A stretch of 64,000 bases of DNA from Mesostigma viride (taxonomy: Eukaryota; Streptophyta; Mesostigmatophyceae; Mesostigmatales; Mesostigmataceae). The position numbers and the translations under genes are program-made. A model generated the notes under the pieces. The model was not told the origin of the DNA, did not search any database, and was given only the letters and a program-made list of their open reading frames with translations. The stretch covers positions 3,566,193 through 3,630,192 of the forward strand of contig RPFO01000276.1 in NCBI GenBank assembly GCA_009746045.1. Reading direction: 5' to 3'. Of this stretch, positions 44,161 through 56,100 are shown in pieces (the stretch's first letter is position 1; the number at the start of each line of letters is the position of its first letter).

Positions 44161-47100
44161 AGGCACGGTGGTATGGTGGTGGGTCAAGTGCACCGGCACC
44201 AATGTTAGGAAACACCACAGTGATCACACGTGGGCAGATTCTTTTCCACGGCACGCCTATCAAGGAGCCATATGTCGTCATGACAGCATTTACGCTCGGG
44301 TATAGGAAATGGCGGGTAGAACTAGGTGCAGTAAAGTCAACGGCGGATGCATTGCTTCATTGTCGCCGCCTCATGCTGGTTCCCCTTGAAGGGGGGGACA
44401 CATGGATGGTGGACCGAACAACAATGCCCATCAACTCGTGTTTCCTTGTTATCAAGGCCAAGGAGGTTGAGTCATGGGGGCCTACTATGGATGTGTGATA
44501 GGGATGCTTTACTGCCTTGCACCATGCCTATCTATATGCACTAAGTCTAACACCGTGTTTATTATTATTCACAACCCACTCCCCCCCTTTATTTGGAAGG
44601 CGCGCGAGGCAATCAGTCCTGTGTGGGTCACGCTGTGCTAAGAATGAGGATAGCCCTAACCATTTCATTTTGTAAGGCTGAAAAGGCACTTCCTCATGAA
44701 GTGCTCCGTGACGGCCTTTTGGCCCCACCGGCGTTTTTTCTCAGGACATTTTTCTAGGTGACAATTTGTTTCTATTTATTTTGATAGATGTGTGATGTTT
44801 TTCACAAGTTCAATCAATGAGTGCGTATTTCAATCCAAAATGAACGTGTTGGAATTACCGGTTAGATAGGCCCTGCATGGTAGGGCCATCACAATCACAG
44901 TTAGTTAATTAATTGATGGGTTCATTAGTTCATTAATGGTTCATTAATTAATTAATCACGTGTCCCCATTTGGAGAGAGGCCATCACAGTCATGTAGCAT
45001 GGTGCATCGTGCCTTGCTATACTTTGTTTGGTAGCAAAACCATGGGTGATTGACTTCCAAGATGTCATGTAAATTTACTCACTTGGATTTTTTAATTCAA
45101 TGTAATGTCATGCATGGTGAAGTTTGCATCATCAATGTCCTCTAGAGAAATTTCCAGCACGTTAATTAAATTTAATTTAATTTAATCATCAATGTCTTAA
45201 TATGTGCGCGGTGTCTAGATAAATTTTGAACAATTAATTTAATTTAATTTGTGCGCGGTGAGACGTGAGTGAGAGTAAGAATGGTCAAGTTACATTCATA
45301 ATATTAACTACGATAATATCAATAACAATAATGGTATTTGTGATACAAACATGGTATACGTGCTAGTTGTCTCATTCGTATACGTAGGTCATTCAAGCAT
45401 AAAATGAAATGGTTGTTTCACTTCATATGATTCATTCACGGTCCATCAGTGCTTATGTGTAATTAATTGGTTAACCTTGTGTCTTTGCCATTTAATAATC
45501 ACTTCAACAATTACATTAAGTGAAACAATAACATGTTGGGGAACTAGAGATGCTCATTAACTGCCGAGATGTTGATAAAATGTCCCCCGCTGGAAAACCG
45601 TACAGCACGGAAATTCCCAACCCGTGATGAGACAGTGGGGTCTTCGCAAGCCATCAATAATACGTGCATATGTGACCCCGCGAGGTTTACGTAAGGCTTG
45701 AGCCTTGAGGCGTCCTCCCTTGCGTCCAGCAATTGAAACTGAAAGCACTTACGAGTGTCCCTGACCCATGCATGCAACCCTTCCTCATCGTTTGCAAGGG
45801 TTGAAAGTTGTTATATCCGTCAATTGGTACGTACCCACGCGACCCAGTCACGTACGTACTTCCGAGTCAGAAGTTCTGACTACCCCATGAAAACCGCATT
45901 TGCAAGCTGGGAAAGCTGACTCGTTATCAACTCTACATTTCCATCCACGATGGTGAATGTAGCTCGGAGAATCTGCCAACGATACGGTTGAGAGTTTCTC
46001 GTCCCAACCAGTTGCTTTGTGATCGAGTCGGTGTCCAGCAATGGCGCCAAAAGTCTTGCCTCTTTCTTGTCTAAAAGCCCTACTTCAGCGCCGCCCACAG
46101 AGACACTAATAGCATTCTTGTCATATATGTTTACTTTCTGCCGTTCCCAGACAGCAGCAACATCTATTGGCACGCCGTGGTTGCCATTGTACGCTAGCCC
46201 TTTCAGGGTGACGTCTGCTAACACGACCGCAGCCATGATACGAGGAATTAGACAACAATGTTGCCGCTCGTCAAATGCGCAGTGAGTTGCGGCTTTTCTT
46301 TTGCATCAAGGATGCGCGTAAGCACTTCAAATCACTATGAATCCCTACCTTGATATTTATTAGCCGTGAACAGTAAGTACAACGTTGAGCAATCGGTTGC
46401 CGACGGCAACAGCTGCACAGCATAGAGAAGGGAGTCCATTTGAAACGCCGCTCTCCCGCCAAGGTGCTTCTTGCTGCTGGGCCATGGCTGGGCGGCTCCC
46501 TTACAAGCTCCCCTAAGCTCCCGTATGACCATTAGAAGCGCCGCGCCTGGCTCCCAGGTTGTGCGGCTGCCTATAGTGAGCGTACAGCGGTGCTCCTTCC
46601 TCCTTGCTACCGTCGTCATCCACAATGCTTGGAAGGAGTTCCCAGTTTTGCTAGTGGAGTGCCCACCCCTCCGTCGTCGGCAACCCCCCGGGAGTGTGGG
46701 AGCACCCAGAGACTCCACAGTGGGGATGTCTCCCCTCCTTTGGGTGTACTCCTCGCCCATGCGCTTGAGAGTACCACCCATGACCACCTGGCTCCGTTGT
46801 GACTTGCCCAGATGGTTGCAGTCCATGAGTGCCACATAGTCGACCTCCCCACGCATGAAGTTGACGAGCTCACGAGCCAACCATTTCGCCTCAAGTCCAT
46901 CCGTCGCCACAGATACCAGGTCGAACGCGGGATGATCATAGATGGCCTTGGTGACACGGTCATTGAAAGCCACCCCCTCGTCATTCTTCCCTTGAGGTCG
47001 GAGCGACAAAAGCCGCATGGGTGAGAGGCCGGATGGCATGCCTTGCAGCATTAAAACGGCAGCTTTTGCCTCCACCGCCATCCGCTTCTCAAACTGGCCA

Positions 47101-50100
47101 TCAGCCAATCCACACTCCTTGGCCAACAACCGAGGATCAAAATCTGCGACTGGGATACAGTGCTCCGGGTCCTTTAGTCCAACGACCGTCTTATCTCGAC
47201 CATCCACCCGCACAGCTGGCGAGACCTTCGTTGCGTCGAATGACACTGAGACGGTGTAGATGACAGTTGGTCGCACGGGTGCACCAGGTTGGCCATCGGC
47301 GCTCTGCGGCGGCAGCACGTCCGCGACGGCATCCAAGCGGCGTGCGATCCCCTCCGGAGATATATCGAGAGGGCTCCCAGCAGCCGTGGCGGACGCTGCC
47401 AGCTTCCTCTGCACATGCCTCCACGACGCGAGCTGCAGATTTGCACTCAGAAAGTTATACACGGTTTCACCGAACCTGGCCACCATGATGCTGAAGTCCA
47501 TGAGCTTGGCGGCTAGCTGAGGGTTGATGTTCCCGTGTGCTTTCCCGATGACGAGCTGCATCGTCGCCACCGCGATGCTGCCTTGGACAGAAGGGTTGCC
47601 CTTGTACACTTTGGCGAATTCTACCATGAACTTATCAACCCCGATCACTGCACCTTCCCTTGTCTTGAGGAGGCCCTCGGTGCCCGCCGGCAGATCCTTG
47701 GATATTTCCAGCATGGCCTTGGCGTGTGCTACCCTTGACGCCGCCAGTTGTTTCAGCTCCTCCATGGCCTTCGGCGGATTCTTGTAATTGCGCTTTGAGA
47801 AACTGATGAGGCACGCCAGCTGCGCCTCGTCCGTGTATGCTGAATCAGCCGCAGCTTTCACCTTGCGGACGTCCTCCATGGCATCGAAGCGCATTCTGTG
47901 GCCACGATCATGCTGCCACCCATAGCAAGAACCGCACTGCCCCTTAAGAGCCCCACGTGAGACCGTGCCTTTGCAACCAGGCGAGTAGGCAGTAACCTTC
48001 CTATCAACGCCAGATTGCTTGAAAGATAGTTTGAGGTCTGTGCCCCCGTAGTCCCTAAACAGCTGCAGATCGTGCTGCCTGTAACCCATCACGCCCGCAC
48101 CATCGAACATGGCAGGAACCCGCGGTGGCAACGGCGGGAGACCAATCACAGGTGCCGGCTCAGCTCTCACAGCACCATGAGGCCCGGCAGGATCAGCACC
48201 GGCAACACTGCTGCCATCGCCTGCATTAGCAGTATGGGGGGGATTAATCGACGTGGAAACCCGGGGAGCAGTAGAAAAGAAGCTCGCTAGAGTTCGCTGA
48301 GTCTTGTGTTGAGTGACGTTCCACCCTGAGACGTTCTTCTGATGACGCGTCAGGTTCTCGTGAGCACGTAAGGCAGCAAGATTAAAGCTGCTCCTCATTT
48401 GCAGCCTGGTTTCGCATGGTATACAATCCACGTACTCGCCATTTTTGACATCCACTACATATTCCTTCTGCACATTCCTTTTTGCAGCATAATCATACAT
48501 AATCGGGTCCCAAAACTTCTCAGTTGTACGCTGCCCACCTGAACTGCCCGCCATTGAAAATACACAAGTACATGCACTCGCAAGGTCGAAAGTTTCACAC
48601 CCCCAGGCTGAGTAAAGGGAATAACAACGATGGCGGAAGGGCTGTTGAGCACAAACGCAAAAGCCAAGTGTGAAGACCCAACTTGACTTGAATGACTTCT
48701 ATTATTTGCAGCTGCGGTCGGCTCACGGCTGTCCTGCAATCATTGCTCGCTCGACCATGAGAACTGCCGGCGGCGTGGCGCCAGCCTGCACCGCCTGGCT
48801 CAGCCTGGTCTGGACGCTCCTGCAGGATCTGTGTGCCGACGACGGACGATCTTCTGGGAATACCTTCCGGCCAAAAAGATAGACGACAGTGTCAAAAATG
48901 TCCCGGGAATGCCCAAACTGCTCCTTCCTTTTGCAAATTTGGACGACGGGCTCATTTTGGTAAGACCAAAAACCTCCTTCCCGTCCAAATTTTTGCCGAC
49001 AAGTTTTTCTTTCTTAATAAGTTGTAACATTAAAGCGGCAGATGTTTTCTTCAATTGTATATAGGGCATTGTATATAGGGCATCAAAAGAAGCAAAATGT
49101 GTTGAATAGAACGAGAGTACGACCAAATTTGGCTTGATGTCACCCCTCCTCCACCCAACAGGTCGGGTGGTTTCCCGACTAAGGGTGAACTCCGGTAAAA
49201 TATTGTGCGGAACCTTTGCCCCAGGTGGCAAAAGGTTTCCGCGCAGTATTTTCCTAACTAAGAACTCATTTCCTCCAGATTGGCTCGAGGCCAAACTCAA
49301 ACTCAAACTCAAACTGAGAGGGCGGGGCCCGAGATTAATTAAGAGGTACCTTGAAATTAAATAAGAGGCATGCCTCTATCAAGATATATTTATGGAGGCT
49401 TGTTTCGATTGGCGTTAACTTGTAGTTCACTTGTAGTTAGGACGATAACATGTCCAGCCATTTAATTCATTTCGACTTTTGCATTTTCACGGATTTGTCA
49501 AAAAAGGATCAATTATATACCCGACTTCTCCGTTAAAACTCATCGACCGGGTTTCGAAACAACCCACAAACGCCGTTGATCAGATCCAACGGAGTAAACA
49601 ATGTCACGACCGACGCAGCGCCAAATAGTCGCCTAGGTTCCAAACCCGCGCACATCACCGCGCATGTCGATAGCCCATCCAGCCGTCAAACGACACGTCG
49701 GAGCTTGTAACCGTTTCCGCGTACCTTCTAGAAACGTTCTACACTGAGCGCCGCGTCGCAAACCCGCGCACAGCTCCCTGTGCGCCGCGTCGCAAACCCG
49801 CGCACAGTTTCCACGAACCTGGGCTCAGGCCTTTCCGCTAGTTTCTGAGTTTTTGAGTCCAAAACCCATTTTTCAGCAGGCTAAGACCTGCACATCCTGG
49901 AGGTCAGGGGTTCGAATCCGCAGTGAGACACACCGGCGCCCAAGTGCGTGCTCAGTGGCCACATGCGGGTGGCTCACTGTCGGCCCTTTATTCCCCTTCA
50001 CGAGGCCAGGTTTTAGTTAGGAAAATATTGCGCGGGGCCTTTATTGGCAAAAGGTGTCCGCGCAATTTTTTCCTAACTGATTCGGTCCCTGGTATCGAAC

Positions 50101-53100
50101 ACTGCACTTCAGCAGAATGGTTCGCCCGTGTTCCTAAAAATACCAAGAGGTAAGATATCACGGTAGTATCAACAGCAACTTCATTCCCTGAGGCATCGTG
50201 AGCGTCGCCTATTTGAGAACCCAGTAGTTGTCTTTACTTTGGCTTTGAGCTAGGCTGCCAGCAAGTTCGCAGTGCACATGCTACCGCGGCCCCACCCACC
50301 GCTCATGGCTTCTTTCCCACCAGGCATGCTCCTATACTAGACGGCATGCTCCTAGACTAGAACAGCGCCATGGGTCCTCAGGGCTTTGTGATCGAAGCAT
50401 GTGTGTCGTGTGCTCGTGGCGTCTGTCCTCCCCGCAAGGCGCCGGCAAATTGCCGCTGTTAAGTGGAACCTGCCTGCTGCTGGGAAGAGGCACGCGCATG
50501 CTGCTCAGTGTAGATGTTGTGTGGTCTAACTGCGAGCACGCATTCACGCCTTGTTGCTTGTGCTGGATGGTGCTGCTCTCCCGCAGGACGTGCTAGCCGA
50601 GCTTCAGTCCCATCCAGGTCACAGGGACACCCTATTTATAGTTATGGGGGACCACGGACAAACTCTGAACGGAGATCACGGGGGCGGCTCCCCGGAAGAG
50701 GTGCGTTCTTGGCCGGCTGTCCCGCCCCTCACCTGCCTCGGCTAGCTGAGTTGGCAGGCTCATGGGATCGTCTCCGAGGACACCCAGTGTAGCGCTCCTG
50801 CATTGCTAAAGCAAGTTAGGCAGCCTCAGTGCTATTTGTACAGACTGCCAAGTGGCATTCTTTTCATGTGACAACTCTAATTTTTTTGGGTGAGGTGGTG
50901 ATGTGAAGGATAGACTGGCCGATCACTGGTGCAGGACAGTGAAAGGCGAAGGGTGGCCATGGCAGAGATGTTGGTTCTACCATTTCCCTAATCCAGAAGA
51001 TTCTCACACTGGTTGTGTGCTGCTGCGCCCCAAGTGGCCATTGTTAGCCCGGAAGTTAATCAGTTAGCCAGCTCGTCCCTCTGCACACAGCGTCCCCATC
51101 TCATCCTTTGTTTCCTTATACCAAGTATTCTCATCTTTGTGCGCCTCCCTGGATGCTTCCAGAAGATGTCGCGAACGCCTCGTCTTCCTGGCTGTGCCCC
51201 AGGTTGCGTGCAGAAAAGGACTTGCCGAACAAATAATGTCAGGAATTGTTGCATAGTGCATACGGTGGTATTTGGGATACTTGTCTGTGTAGGTATACGT
51301 CGCAGTGTTGGGCTGTACAGGGAACCTGTAGCAGGTAACCCATGTGGGCCAGGGCTCGTGCATGCCCCTTTATTCTCTAGTGGTGGCCAACAAGGTGGGT
51401 TGCTGTCATCTGTTGCATTCTCGTTCTTTTATCAGAGCCAGAGATGGCGATACTTAACCTGTTGGTCACAGTTACTTAACCTTTTGGCCACAGGCTTCCA
51501 AGGTCAAGCTGCCCTTTCCTTCCATGCTGTGCTCTATCGCTGTCATAAACCACCGCTGCCAGTGTGCTGTCGTGCTTCTGAATGGCCACGGACAGGTGGA
51601 CACCGTTTTGCTGGCATACGACCCCTTGCCACGTCAGCAAGACGTGCCGGAGCTGCTGCGAGGGACCTGCAGGGACGGCCACATCCCTCATGCACGCGGA
51701 TGCCTGGAAACCATGCCGCAGGTATGGGGAAGGGGGGAAGGGAAGAGGAGGCGGTCTGAATAGGGGAAGCGCTGGACCTTGCATTGCGGACCTTGCAACA
51801 TGGATAGACTTGATGGAGGTTTGCCAGCTCTTTGATTATTTCTTCCGAATGGATTTGTAGAGTGGCCACCCACTGCATGCGCCAGAGGACACGCGCGCAG
51901 ACAGCGATGCCGTCATGTGCCTTTATCTGTCATTGGCCAAGACAGACATACGCCACTACACACGCAGACCATGCTGCATCATCCCTGAGCCTTACAGTCT
52001 AGATGGATGCCTCGCCCTCCTAACCCATCATGCCCCGATATGTAACGAATGATGCGCATGAGCTGTGCTGCATGCAGGCATCCGGCAGTGGCACGGCTCT
52101 AAATGTTGGCTTTTGTAACACCGCTGTATCAGTAGTTCCTGTCTCTGCAGCTACTCTAATTCACACAAGCCCTCCTGGCTTTTATGCATCATTGTCCTAT
52201 GATGCTGGCATTTGCCAAATGCATGTCCTGCCTATTGTGCCCTGCATATGCGTCAGATTGACCTGGCACCCACGCTGGCGTTGCTGCTCGGCTTGCCCAT
52301 CCCGTACGGCAGGTAAGGCCATTTGCTGATAATGACCATCGCTGAATGACCTGCCACCTCGGCTCACAGCCATGTGGCATGGCCCAAAATGGATGAAGCA
52401 TGGGTTTCAGTAGTGGTTACTGTGGTCACAGTGGTTACTGTGTTGTGTTGTGTTGTGTTGTGTTGTGTTGTGTTGTGTTGTGTTGTGTTGTGTTGTGTTG
52501 TGTTGTGTTGTGTTGTGTTGTGTTGTGTTGTGTTGTGTTGTGTTGTGTTGTGTTGTGTTGTGTTGTGTTGTGTTGTGTTGTGTTGTGTTGTGTCTGTAGC
52601 TCCCCATTAGGCAGGCGGTGTTACTGCATGCTTCCTTAGCATGGTGACCTACTGAATGTTATTGCACCGGCCTGGCAACATGTTTGACACACGCTGGTTG
52701 CAAATGCTTCGGCATCTGCTTTGGATTCCATGACTTTGATACTTTGGTAGTGTGTCGCCAAATATTCAAGGTTTCTTCAGGTTGTATATTCGTGGCATAG
52801 TTGTAGTATATTGACCCATGGTATATTGACCCGTGGTATATTGACCCGTGGTATATTGACCCGTGGTTATAATCATGGTATTCTCACGGCATGAAGTGCA
52901 TTTCTTATGCTAAGCCTCAGCCCCAAACCACCTGCCTTTTCTTCCCTGTTCGCATGCTTTCTTTAAAGGTGTACCGTATACCAGCGTCTGGGAATGCTTG
53001 GGCGTGTGGGTGGTGTCAGAATTTGTTCCACAACTTGCCACATTTGACAGTCTTCTGCTACTACTTTGTACAGGATCGTGGGTCGGCATCATTGTAAATT

Positions 53101-56100
53101 GCTACCCTCCGTTGCCTTGGTTTAGAGCAAAAGCATGCCGCTGGTAGTGTGTGTGCTGGACATGGTACACATCAGCAATTAGGCGTATTTTTGGCTCTAG
53201 GAGTCGCTTGCTAAGTTCGGTGAAATATTTCTAGTCCGATGCTATCACAAGTCGGCATGTTTTATGTGACCTACGTCAGAAATTGATTATGCGGTGTGTG
53301 GCTCTCTGGGCGCTGTGCCACACCAGATTACCATCATCTTTGTTGATGGACGAGGGTAAGTTGAGCTTATACAGCCTTATGCAAGCGTCGAGGAAAGAAA
53401 CCTAAAGTGCTGGTCAGTACTTGACACCGGCGCTGTCTTCCTCCTTTTGTCATGTGTATGCCTGCTTAGTGCATCCGACAGTATGTGTCACGCCGCTGTT
53501 CATCCAACGGTGCAGAATGCTTTGTTGAGGTTGCCCCCCTGAGCAACAAGAGCATTGATGTGGGAATTCTCCTTGCTTGTATTCCTTGTTGGTTGCCTCG
53601 CCATAGCCTGGGGCTATCGTTTGGCTGGTTTGGCCTTGTTGGCCGGTTTTGACCTTGTTGGTCAGTTTGGCTTTGTTAGCCCCGTTAGCCTTGTTGGCCT
53701 TTTGGCCTTGTTGGCCTTTTGGCCTCGTTGGCCTATACGTACAATATTTGTAATTAAGATCACTAAGCTCCCAAGAAGACCAGCATTTGATTGAACACAA
53801 TAAGTGGAGCTCTGCCACAAATGCAGCAGTTAACAGTCGCCTTAACAATTGCGGATCATTTCCAGTCTGGCTTGCTTAAGGCATGGTCCGCCGACACACA
53901 AGCTGACATCATCCTAAATTAAGTAACACCGGCATGCGTCACACGCCGGCCTGAACAGTGCTGACTACGCCACTACAAACAACGTGGCCACGCACCCCCA
54001 GGCTAGTGCGTTAACCGTACAGGTAGTTGTACATAAGGTTCCCAAGACGGACAAACATAAAACTCGCCAATCGACCCCTTGGGCCGGTCCGAATCCACTA
54101 TACAATAATTAATCACGACTCACTAAAGAAACCAATTCAGTCAAAGATTCGATAAGCAACCAGCCGACCCTATAGGTCCCCAACTAATCTCAGCCGGTGC
54201 AACCAAATACGAATCTTTGCTAGCAAGTCGTATAAACCCTACAATTAATTTTCTCGGACCACTAATTAATAGCCACCGACCCTTATAAACAACCGGGTCA
54301 TCCAAGGAAAATGCAGGCGAACATGAAACCCTTGGTACAGATCGGATTAGTCAACCCATGTTGCAGACAGCCTTCCACATGCAGGCCAAGGCATAGCGGC
54401 CCTATCTTTCCCGCATGCGTTAATTAAGCTATATTCAGAGAAAACCGGTACAATATCATTTGGGACAAACAAGTTGAATCACTAGCTGAAAGATCTGTTT
54501 CCTCCTCCACTCAAGTTTGAATTTTCACATGTGCCTGTCCCAAATGATATTGTATTAATAATATTGAACGAATAGGCCAACAAGGCCAACAAGGCTAACG
54601 GGGCTAACAAAGCCAAACTGACCAACAAGGTCAAAACCGGCCAACAAGGCCAAACCAGCCAAACGATAGCCCCAGGCTATGGCGAGGCAACCAACAAGGG
54701 AATACGAGCGCGGAGAATTCCCACAACAATGCTCTTGTTGCTCAGGGGGCAACCTCAACAAAGCATTCTGCACCGTTGGATGAACAGCGGCGTGACACAT
54801 ACTGTCGGATGCACTACGCAGGCATACACATGACAAAAGGAGGAAGACAGCGCCGGTGTCAAGTACTGACCAGCACTTTAGGTTTCTTTCCTCGACGCTT
54901 GCATAAGGCTGTATAAGCTCAACTTACCCTCGTCCATCAACAAAGATGATGGTAATCTGGTGCGGCACAACGCCCTGAGAACCATGCACACCGCATAATC
55001 AATTTCTGACGTAGGTCACATAAAACATGCCGACTTGTGATAACATCGGACTTTGCTAGAAATATTCCACTGAACTTAGCAAAACGACTCCTAGAGCCCA
55101 AAATACGCCTAATTGCTGATGTGTACCATGTCCAGCACACACGCTACCAGCGGCATGCTCTTGCTCTAAACCAAGGCAACAGAGGGTAGCAATTGTTCAT
55201 GATGCCGACCGACGATCCGGCCTGTACAAAGTAGTAGCAGAAGACTCTCAAATGTGGCAAGTGGTGAAAGAAATTCTGACAGGTGGCCCCTACTAAAGCC
55301 TCCTTCCACAGCATGCATCCTTCCTGTTCTGTGGGGCTGCCTGCTGCGATGCCAAAGAGCAACGCAGGTCTTTGTGTTTCAGCGCAGACAATGGCCCACA
55401 CCATCTCCTGAGATCGGCCCATGCCTCTCGTACATGCGCCCGCAGTACTTGTCCGTGTGGATCCAGGTGGTCACATCTGATGGAAAGGGCAAGGTGCACC
55501 AGATGCTGGGGCCTGCATTACCACAGCAGGCAATGCAGGGCTGTACACATGTCGCCTCAGTCTTCCAGGGCACACGCACAAGCTTGCATGTGTGCGACTG
55601 TGCTGGAGCTGTATCTACCGATCATCGCCTGCCCCTGTAGACTCATTTGTGGTGTTTGTCCCACTGCCCCTGCCGTTTCCTTGTATGGCTGGCTAGTGAC
55701 CGAGGCCAGGTGGGGTGTGTCATTGGTGTCCAGAAGTTCTCAAGTTTATTTCATGCCAATGATCCTCATTAGTCTTTTTACATCTCCTCCCCACCCCTAC
55801 CCTGCCACCCCATACCTGTACCCCCTTTCACCCTGTGATCTCCCCCCCCTTCATCCTCATGCCTTCTATCCCTATCTGCCTACCATCTCCGCCGGAGCGC
55901 TGGGTTCCAGCATGGGCCAGGTGTCGCCGTCTCTGTGGGCGCTGGGCCACCAACGGGGGTCGCCCAAAGAGGCAGTGAGCGGCAGGCCAAGTTGCACCCA
56001 AGGTTGGTGCCTTGGCCTTTGCCTTGGCTGTCGTAAGGGCAGGGCATGGATCTCGAGTTTTTTGCATGCTGATCCAATACGCCCTGCTTTGTTTTATGTG

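Larger units (their letters stand above)
25685..50586 (+). other. PIG-O intron 7, 24.9 kb, filled with mobile DNA
   Basis: The intron starts GTGGGT after MNQVIE and ends CCCGCAG before DVLAEL. Both borders are fixed by the neighbouring phase-0 exons. It splits the catalytic domain between the DHVGH and GDHG motifs. All features between 25,685 and 50,586 lie within it on either strand. Confidence 0.88.

Noticed and set aside
40373-46756. Single intact transposon with these two ends
   Set aside because: The ends match, but no target-site duplication is visible and the gene content is inconsistent, so it is reported only as a possibility.
49888-49935. Functional tRNA gene
   Set aside because: Only a T-arm-like segment is convincing; no acceptor stem or A box.
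51345-51400. Alternative PIG-O exon 9 (MPLYSLVV block)
   Set aside because: The exon at 51596-51721 fits the family block, phases and splice sites much better.
52374-52639. Cys/Val-repeat ORFs across the GTGTT microsatellite
   Set aside because: Pure translation of a pentanucleotide repeat, open in several frames, inside intron 10.
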